From Isoetes taiwanensis (taxonomy: Eukaryota; Streptophyta; Lycopodiopsida; Isoetales; Isoetaceae): DNA of 64,000 bases. The position numbers were made by a program, and so were the translations under genes. Under the pieces are notes generated by a model that saw nothing but the letters and a program-made list of their open reading frames with translations, was not told where the DNA came from and searched no databases. Shown here one piece after another: positions 56,736-64,000 of the stretch (the first letter of the stretch is position 1; the number at the start of each line of letters is the position of its first letter). The stretch spans positions 1,029,453 to 1,093,452 of the forward strand of contig JAJEKV010000101.1 of the NCBI GenBank assembly GCA_021234155.1, in the 5' to 3' direction.

Positions 56736-57061
56736 CTTTCTTAAGGGAAGAATAGAGCAAGCTATTGGAGAAGCATCCAAATTGGATTGGCCATTGTTTC
56801 CACGAGTTCTTTGGCTGAGATTTGGTGGTGGAAACTCTCATTTGTAGCATTGGAGAAGATTCTTGCTTTTTGGCCTGGAGGAAGTGTTTTGGGAGAGAGA
56901 GTCGGATTTTCCAGCAAGTTCTGGTGTGAGATTCGAGTTTTCCAAGACCTTTTTGGCGACAAAATTCAAGATTCAACTTTTCTAGTGGGTGCTTTGTTTG
57001 GTGACGAATTTATTTTCTCAACCATCTGTTTGGCTGCTGAAAGCAGGAGAAATTCATAGAT

Positions 57062-57843
57062 CCATTCAAGTTCTCACAGAATGCGAAGCTCACTAATAAT
57101 AATTACCATGCTTGGAAGAAGTTCATGGTGAATTATTTGATACTTAGTGATATGGGAGCGGTGTTTGATGAAGACTTTATCAGCACCAAGTCAGCAGATG
57201 CTGGCAGGATAAACCAGAAAGCTTGTGCTCTTGTCAAAATGTTGGCTGAAGAGACAATTGGTCATGAAATCAATCATTTTACTGAGTTTAAGGAGATGTG
57301 GTCTCATTTGGAGAAGTCTCTTGATAGCAAGGGTATGGCTACCCAAATGCTGATCCAGAACAAAATGAGACATTCAAATCTGTCACAGCATATCTTACTC
57401 AGATGAAGCAATGGCGCTTGGATTACATGGCTGCTGGTGGAGTGCTGTCTGAAAAACAGCTGATTCAAGATATCTTGGTTGGTCTTCCTCCTTCGTATGA
57501 TATTATCTCTTCGAAGATCAGATACAAGGAGAAGATTGATATAGCCAAAGTAACCGTTCTACTGCAACAAGAGAAGTTGGTGCAGAAGCAAAGGGATGGG
57601 AAAGTGGACCATGCTATTTTTGTGTCTACTTCTCGGGATGACACCAAGAAGAAGTTTGCTGATAGCAAAGACTCTAGGAAGTCAGAAAATGTGAAGTCTG
57701 AAGGTAAGAAATCCAAGGAGTTCAAGTGCTGGAATTGTGGTGAAAAGGGTCACTACCATTCGAATTGTAAGAAGGAGAAGCAGTCAACTCTAAGGGAGAG
57801 ACAAGTGCTGTTGCGTGTGCCACTTTTGATGCCGAATATCTGA
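57062..57843 (+). pseudogene. Ty1/copia 2 gag
   Basis: Starts near PFKFSQNAKLTNNNYHAWKK, with the YxxW motif of copia gag. Body motifs are EMWSHLEKSLDSKG and LVGLPPSYD, followed by a basic Lys/Ser-rich stretch and the zinc knuckle CWNCGEKGHYHSNC (CX2CX4HX4C, intact). One frameshift near 57400 splits it into two frames. Confidence 0.85.
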
Positions 57844-58126
57844 ATCTTGTCGCAGCGACCAGCACCTTACAGAAGGACTAGATTTTGGACTCAGGAGCCA
57901 CGGTTCATCTTACTGGAGATTCAGTTCTGAACTTGAACCTCGATCTGGAGGTGATGTGAAGATGAGTGATGGATATTCTCTTCCTATCACAGAAAAGGGG
58001 ATTGTAGCTTTTCAATTGCATGGACGTGATGTAGGTAGTAAGGTGAGGAATGTCATGTTTGCTCCCGGATTACAGTCTAATATCATGTCTGCTGCTGAAT
58101 TCGATAAAGCAGGCCATTCCTAGGAT
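57844..58126 (+). pseudogene. Ty1/copia 2 protease
   Basis: LDSGATVHLTGD at about 57886 holds the aspartic protease DSGA box. The codon before it is TAG (57879) where copia elements have the Trp of DWILDSGA. NVMFAPGLQSNIMSAAEFDKAG follows, the usual segment between protease and integrase, and breaks off at the insertion. Confidence 0.8.
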
Positions 58127-59096
58127 GGATCCTATGATACAACTAGTTGGCCGAAGTGAAGTGGTGTTCTCATTGAGCTCTTTGAAACACTGAGTACAAA
58201 TTGGTTCCCCGTACTAGGGGTTGAAGTTTTGAAAAAATATGCTCCGAAACTAGACAATCATCGAGAGCATGAATAGATAAAGAGACGAATCATCTTCCAT
58301 GTAGGGATGCTCCATCGCTAACATATGTCAGCCGAGAATTCTCCGATAAACAGGATGGCGAGACTCCTTAAGGATGAAGCGCAACCCCTCACACCGTGAT
58401 AACCGAGATACTCCAAGAGTAACCTGTAGAGTCAAAGCTGTAACAAGAAAATGACATATTAGGGAGTTATGCGTCCCACGCATCAATACAATATTGTATC
58501 AAACCAATAATAAGGCTCAGCGGCTCCATGGCCACGCCGAAAAAGAAACAACAGCCGACCAATCGGGAACCTTCCACGGAATGAACATCGTGGGAAAACC
58601 ATCCGACTAGTGCTGCCTCGGAGGCTACATCGCCACGCCGAGAGATAATGAAAAGAAATTATAACTCGGAGGCTACAGTGCCACGCTGAGAAAGAATGAA
58701 ATAATGAGTAAGCCTCGGAGGCAACAGTGCCACGCCGAGAAAAAATGAAATATAAGAACATATGCACTTTCAAAGGAGATAGAAAGAAAACGTGGAGGTT
58801 ATCACGTGCCTCAGGATGATCCGAGAGGTATACAAAAATAGATACATAAAGATGACAGACCGATTAGAAGGAAATGGAGCAACTTCCACAAAGGAAAATG
58901 AGAAAACAGGATATCAGACGTAGATATGACCCAACAAGCTCAGATACTATTGAGGGAGAGGAGGGCGGGAAACTTGTGGAGCCAGAAATGAGGAGAATGG
59001 AAAGGAACTCAAGAGAACGCCGATGACTAGAAATGATGAAGAAGGCGATATAAATAGGAGATGCAAGGTAGGGCGTCCCCATCCAAGGAATGTCGG
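58127..59096. mobile_element. ~970-bp insertion in Ty1/copia 2 with a ~50-bp minisatellite
   Basis: Copia coding stops after FDKAGHS and resumes with HHIVLENGKAYLLAG. In between, about four units with CTCGGAGGC(T/A)ACAGTGCCACG and CGAGAAAGAATGAAAT occur at 58505-58760. The minus-strand frame across them reads as a repeated peptide and is not a gene. The right edge is next to a hairpin GGTTCTATTG...CAATAGAACC (59094-59119). No target duplication is clear; it could be a solo LTR or a non-autonomous element. Confidence 0.55.
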
Positions 59097-59289
59097 TTCT
59101 ATTGCTATCGCAATAGAACCGTGGCATCACATTGTTCTCGAAAATGGCAAAGCCTATCTGCTGGCAGGAATCCACTTGAAGGAATTGACTTGAAAAGTCT
59201 GCAGTTCATGGCACAGTGGACGCTGCAGAATGGCTTGTATGTCTTTGATGGTTCGGGTTCATAAGACCTGAACATGGTCTTGTATGTGC

Positions 59290-59871
59290 CTGATTTGACT
59301 GCTGAGCATCCGCGGCATGCTCGTTTTGGTCATGTTGGAGGCACTGCTGTACATGCTTTCTACAAGAACAAGATGGTTACAGGTATTCCCTCTCTGAAAT
59401 GTGTCAAGCTTGAGTGTGCTGCATGCCATTTCGGAAAAGCAACCTCAACAGTCTTTTTCACAGCAGGCTATTCATCGAGCAACTCAACCTCTTGAGCTGC
59501 TGCATTCTGATTTATGCTATATGCCTGATGTTTCCCTAGGTGGAAAGAGGTATTTCTTAACCCTAATTGATGATTTCAGTAGGTACACTTGGGTGTATAC
59601 TTTGCACGGCAAATCTGAGGTGCTTGGCAAGTTCAAGGCCTTCAAAGCAGCAGTAGAAAAGCAGACAGGGTTAGTAATCAAAAAGTTGAGAAGTGACAAT
59701 GGAGGTGAATATGTTTCTAATGCCTTTGATGAGTTTCTCATGGAAGAAGGTATTGAAAGACAGTTAATCATTCCTTATGCTCATCCACAAAATGGTGTAG
59801 CTGAAAGGAGGAATAGATCTTTGCTTGATTTGGCAAGATCTATGATGAGTCACAAGCAAGCATCTGCCTGA
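59290..59871 (+). pseudogene. Ty1/copia 2 integrase
   Basis: The pre-integrase zinc-binding segment reads RHARFGHVG and LECAACHFGKAT (HHCC-type). After a phase change the core has LHSDLCYM, LIDDFSRYTWVY, LRSDNGGEYVSNAF and HPQNGVAERRNRSLLDLARS, so all three D,D,E boxes are present. The frame ends at TGA after MMSHKQASA. Confidence 0.88.
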
Positions 59872-60660
59872 ATTTTTTTGGGGAGAGGCAATGAGTGACA
59901 ACAAAGATATTTGGCAAATAGGTCGCCTACTAAGGTGATCCGGATGTGACTCCTTATGAAGCGTTTTGGAGAATGAAACCAGATGTATCCCATTTGAGGG
60001 TGTTGGATGCTTGGCTTATGCTTCCATACCGGGCCGAGAAGTGAAAAAGTATGGGAAGTTGCATGAGGGCTGTCAAAGCCATCTTCATTGGGTATCCGGA
60101 AAATCAGAAAGGTTACAAGTTGTATGATCCTTCCAACAAGCGAGGTTATTGTGCTGTGTCATTCGGTTCGTTGAAGATGCGTGTATGATGGCATATCTTC
60201 CGGTGATTCTCCCGCAGTTCACAATGACAACAGCTTGGATGTTGGAGATCTGATAGCAGCTGCTGGTAGACCTTTCTCTCCCTCTCTAGTGGTTTCTCCG
60301 GTGAACTCATATTTGCCTGAAATAGTGGCGCGGGGATCCCAATCCCACTTCGCCCTATGGTCCATGAGCGTTGGTTCCTTTCGTGGGGAGTCCAAACACA
60401 TGAAGGTATTTGTAGCACCCCGATCCAAAGACTGTTATAAAGACCTATTGTAGCACCCGCTATACCTCCCCGTTGTTGAACCTAGGTGATCAAAGACGCC
60501 TCAAGGAGAAACAAATTGTTGCGTAACCGATTGCGCAAAGACCTCGTTGTACTGTTGTTGAACCTAGAGATCAAAGACGCCGTCGATGGAGAAACGGGAG
60601 AAGTCTAATGGATCATGTAACCTTGCCTTTAATGGCAAAGGTCCGGGATCATGTTGATCC
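59872..60660 (+). pseudogene. Ty1/copia 2 integrase C-terminal/hinge region, eroded
   Basis: Traces such as KAIFIGYPENQKGYKLYDPSNK are visible across phases, then a low-similarity hinge with two copies of GTTGTTGAACCTAG...TCAAAGACGCC (about 60471 and 60550). No continuous frame. Confidence 0.6.
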
Positions 60661-61560
60661 ACAAACCTTTCATGAAGTAGCTAGTGATCCGCAGTGGCGG
60701 CATGCAATGGAAGAAGAATACTCTCAATTGCGGGAAGCAAGGCACATGGGAATTGGTTGAATTCCCCACCGATAAGCACGTTATTGGTCGTAAATGGGTG
60801 TTTAGAACCAAATTTCATGCTGATGGGACGTTGTCAAAGCACAAAGCTAGACTTGTAGCCAAGGGTTTTGCAACTGTAAAAAGGCTTAGATTATGATGAA
60901 GTTTTTGCCCCCGTAGCGAATGTCCACTATCGAGATCGTTATAGCCATTGTTGCGATGAAAGGTTGGCCAATATTTCAAATGGACATTAAATCTGCTTTT
61001 TTGAATGGTGATTTGGAGGAAGAGGTCTATATGACTCAACCTCCGTGGATTTGTTGTTCAAGGGGAGGAGCAGCTGGTTTGTCATTTGAAGAAAAGCATT
61101 TATGGCTTGAAGCAGGCTCCAAGATGTTGGCATACGAAAATTAATGCTTTCTTTCTTGAGCAGGGGTTTAGCGTAAGCGCAGCCAGACCCCAATTTTTAT
61201 TACAAATCACATGAAGGCCGAATGTGCATTTGTGGTTTTGTATGTTGATGATTTGATCATCACAGAGATGCCGATATCTTTGATTTCTACACTGAAGTTG
61301 AAGTTATCTTCGTCCTTCGAGATGATTGACCTTGGCCTTATGCATTACTATTTAGGTGTAGAAGTGTGGCAGCACTCAGATGGCATCTATCTTTCTCAAC
61401 AGAAATATATCAAAGAAATGTTACAAAGAGTATCGTATGCAAGATTGCAAGGTCGCGGGCAAGTCCTTTTGATCCGTGCACAAGGCTTGAGCTTGATTTC
61501 GATGGTGAGGAGTGTGATCCCACACTCTATCGAAGTTTGGTAGGGGCTTTTGATATATCT
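60661..61560 (+). pseudogene. Ty1/copia 2 reverse transcriptase
   Basis: Blocks in order: GTWELVEFPTDKHVIGRKWV, FRTKFHADGTLSKHKARLVA, KGWPIFQMDIKSAFLNGDLE (first Asp), VVLYVDDLIIT with YVDD at 61241, and DLGLMHYYLGVEVWQHSDGI. Several frameshifts separate them. Confidence 0.85.
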
Positions 61561-62215
61561 CACGGTCACTAGACACGATATCTCTTTTGTCAGAGGGAGG
61601 CCGAAAGCAGATTCATGAGCAATCCTGTGCAAACCGAGATGGAAGGTCGCTAAAAGATCGCCGGCATATCTCTTTTATCGAGGTCCTCCGATTTCCGCTG
61701 AAAATCTTTGTTGATGCATCATGCTAACCGTCATGATAGCAGGAGGTCCACAAAGGGATGGTCACGCTCATAGGGCCTAACGCGGTTGACTTGGTTGTCC
61801 AAAAGACATCCTTACAAGTGTCAATCACACCATGGAGGCGTAATTCAAAGCACTCGGTGTTGGGATGCGTGAATTATTGTGGCTTAAACATTTGTGGACA
61901 GACCGTGGGTACCTCCATCCTCGGTCCGTTATATTGTGTGACAACACAAGTACCATCCATCTTGCCAAGGATGCTAAGTATCACCCAAAGACAAAACACC
62001 TTGACACCCACTTGTGTTTTGTCCGTGAGTAGATCCAAATGGGATCTTCTCAACTTGTTCATTGCTCCTCACAGGATCACTTTGTTGATGGCTTTACCAA
62101 ATCATTAGTTGGATCTAAGTTTGTCAATGTGAAGAAGAGCTTGGGCATGAAGAAATTGCAGCTGAAGGGAGAGAAGGATTGCCTTAGTTTCAACTCGATT
62201 TTCTTCGCTTAGTCA
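61561..62215 (+). pseudogene. Ty1/copia 2 RNase H and C-terminus
   Basis: The first part is badly eroded. From about 61935 the sequence reads CDNTSTIHLAKDAKYHPKTK, then HLDTHLCFVREQI and DHFVDGFTKSL, the end of copia RNase H, followed by the C-terminal KSLGMKKLQLKGEKDCL before a stop. Confidence 0.8.
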
Positions 62216-62224
62216 AACAACATT

Positions 62225-62589
62225 TAAGGGAGAGTGTTGGAATATAAATATCGACTAAGCATAATGTCTTTCAAACAAAGAAGTTGGTTCAAAGACTTAG
62301 CACACTGTGGCCGGAGAAGGTGCCGAAATGTACGGGCATAAAGACTTTGTCAAGATCGAAAGAACCTAACCCTAAATCGCCGCCGTAATTAATGGGGTGG
62401 TTAAACGGTAGACTACTATTCTTAGTCTCACCGGTTGTATATATTGATTGTACGTTATGTACTATGTAATGCTCAGAAGTAGAGATTGTATTTCCTATTG
62501 CTTTTTCTCAATAGAGTTGTTCTTGTCTTCTATTCTATCTCTTGAGTCGATCTTGCGGGGTTTGTGCTGGTTTTGCACTAGTTCTATCA
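62225..62589 (+). repeat. Polypurine tract and 3' LTR of Ty1/copia 2
   Basis: AAGGGAGAG (62226-62234) directly precedes the LTR as the plus-strand primer site. The LTR is 355 bp and ends TATCA next to the ATATT duplication. Confidence 0.9.
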
Positions 62590-62594
62590 ATATT

Positions 62595-64000
62595 GCTAGC
62601 GGTTGATGCAACGAAAGCCATAAGGCAGACACATGCAAAGTTGTGTATTGTTATGCAATTACTGAAACTGAGTGTGGAGATTGAAGATCGAATATTTGAT
62701 ATAGGCATTGTAATTTCCAGTAGGCGAATTGTACATTGTAGTTCTACCTTTTCAACATGTACCATTTGAATCTATCTTATGCCATGGCTGAACCGATATA
62801 AAAAATAGCCAATGTCCCATGGTTGAACCGATATAAAAAATAGCCAATGTTAAAGTTACACTGCATTGCAAATAGAACTTTTAACATTTAATATAAATTG
62901 AGCCAGTGTAGAGTAATAGAATAATGTGTATTGTTGGTTCATAGAAGTTGAAACAAAAACATGTTTTCTATTACGGGAACAATGGCATTAAGAACACATC
63001 CAGAAGGTCCTTCATTTAAATCATTCTAGAAAATGATGGGTTTCCAATCGCTTGGGATAGTCCTTATATTGTCCAACAATATCCACTTTCCAACAATGCT
63101 TAACAAATGGGAAATTAGCTTTGTCTTTTGTGTATCTTCATCAATGTAAACTGCATTGTTAATAGGGCAATAGTCTGGAGCACATGACTTTGAATAATCA
63201 CCTTGATATATTACCCTATTGCACTATTCATCAAAATGTCGACTCAACGCCATTACGACAGAACTGCATGTCTTGTCTGCATGAAGATTTTCACTGATCT
63301 GGCCTTGAATTCCTAGAAAAACCAATTTGTTTTCCAACTGGATGGTGTCAATGAATGAATCTAATAGACCATAATTGCAATTAAATGAGCTTGAATTGTC
63401 TGATTCTTCTAATAATTGAGCTCAATTATACCTATTTCAACTGTAACTCCGGTGCCTACTTTTAACTGGCTTTCTTGGCAGCATCTGTAGATCCAGCACG
63501 GTTAAATTCCAACATGTAAAATGCAGCAGTTTGACTTTTGAAATTTGCTACAGAGACCCCTCCAGGCCCATAAAGCCCTTCCTCTGCTGTAATGCATATG
63601 TACTCTTAATTGGCATTTTTCTAATGGCATCTGCTATCCATGAAAGTTTGTAGCTTGCAAGTGAAGATAACCTGATCTATAAGCAGAGATGGAGCAAATA
63701 CGACAATGTAATGCATTGAAAAATATGCATATCACAGCCAAATATGACAATCAATTAAAATAATGTAAAGTCTGAGATCCAAACTCATGCGTTTTTGTCT
63801 GGGTATTGGTGCGAGTTGAACGAAAGTGTGGATCACCTTTGGCACTACCAACATGTAACTTCCAAGTACTCACGGCATCATAGCAGTACCTGGCGAAAAA
63901 AGAAATTAGGTTTAGGCTGCTAGTTTAGTTAAGCTACAAAATGCATTAAAATGACCATAAGGCAAAGGAAAATTACCACAAGAGTGTGTTGCTGAAGATA
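62595..64000. other. AT-rich, no gene seen
   Basis: A 35-bp near-perfect direct repeat (TGAACCGATATAAAAAATAGCC twice) lies at about 62787-62848. The rest shows no coding or RNA signal to me. Confidence 0.5.

Larger units (their letters stand above)
56351..62594 (+). mobile_element. Ty1/copia retrotransposon 2, complete length, inactive
   Basis: Boundaries: LTRs at 56356-56702 and 62235-62589, both TGTTGG...TATCA, flanked by the identical 5-bp target duplication ATATT (56351-56355 and 62590-62594). The order gag, protease, integrase, reverse transcriptase, RNase H defines the Ty1/copia type. Multiple frameshifts and stops, plus a ~970-bp insertion between protease and integrase, inactivate it. 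Confidence 0.92.

Noticed and set aside
58483-58773. 96-codon minus-strand frame with repeated peptide
   Set aside because: The repetition reflects the underlying ~50-bp minisatellite, not a gene.
1-64000. CRISPR arrays, bacterial operons, rRNA genes
   Set aside because: No regularly spaced identical repeats with unique spacers, no Shine-Dalgarno-linked gene strings and no rRNA-like blocks; introns and plant retroelements show that this is plant nuclear DNA.

Overview
The window looks like nuclear DNA of a land plant. It holds a 14-exon gene with clean GT-AG introns, an organellar-type PLS-class pentatricopeptide-repeat (PPR) gene, Ty1/copia, Ty3/gypsy, LINE, Helitron, hAT and miniature LTR elements, and long AT-rich stretches without genes. 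The PPR style and the presence of a DUF7869-like mobile gene and a LINE of the 'QAELIKW / GLYIDQLE' type suggest a seed-free vascular plant such as a fern; this is inference. Most coding sequence is transposon-derived and broken. Only two genes are convincingly intact: a 3-hydroxyisobutyryl-CoA hydrolase-like gene (25417-29503) and the PPR gene (47417-49591, short at its C-terminus).

Layout. 0.8-2.6 kb: a miniature LTR retroelement with matching 5-bp target duplications. 4-6 kb: a decayed hAT/DUF659 transposase. 7.9-10 kb: a degenerate GACATT minisatellite split by a 1.6-kb poly(A)-tailed insertion with a perfect 15-bp target duplication. 10.3-13.3 kb: the most unusual segment. A broken but recognisable histone H3-like gene with a long charged insert is followed by a second unknown gene. 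Each is preceded by the same type of module: two palindromic ~65-bp elements about 205-212 bp apart, then a TATA box about 100 bp before the ATG. 14.3-15.3 kb: a diverged tandem pair of small genes. 15.9-18.2 kb (minus) and 19.7-23.6 kb (plus): a divergent pair made of a DUF7869-like transposase-type gene and a gene with a DNA-methyltransferase-like motif, both heavily frameshifted.

24.6-25.0 kb: a Ty3/gypsy remnant. 25.4-29.5 kb: the hydrolase gene. 30-31.3 kb: a LINE remnant. 31.3-37.05 kb: a minus-strand Ty1/copia element split by a ~3.2-kb insertion that carries an intron-containing fragment of the serine palmitoyltransferase subunit gene LCB1, a TTGAC-rich higher-order tandem repeat and AATACGGCCGTATT palindromes. 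37.7 and 55.5 kb: two Helitron-type 3' ends. 37.7-44.4 kb: no confident gene, several repeats. 44.4-47.2 kb: a lectin-receptor-like ORF, minisatellites, a fold-back element and a WD40 (JINGUBANG-like) pseudogene. 47.4-50.3 kb: the PPR gene and a decayed partial duplicate. 56.36-62.59 kb: a complete-length but inactivated plus-strand Ty1/copia element with LTRs, PBS, PPT and ATATT target duplications.

The best candidates for something undescribed are the H3-like two-gene cassette with its palindromic promoter modules and the divergent transposase-like/methyltransferase-like pair.
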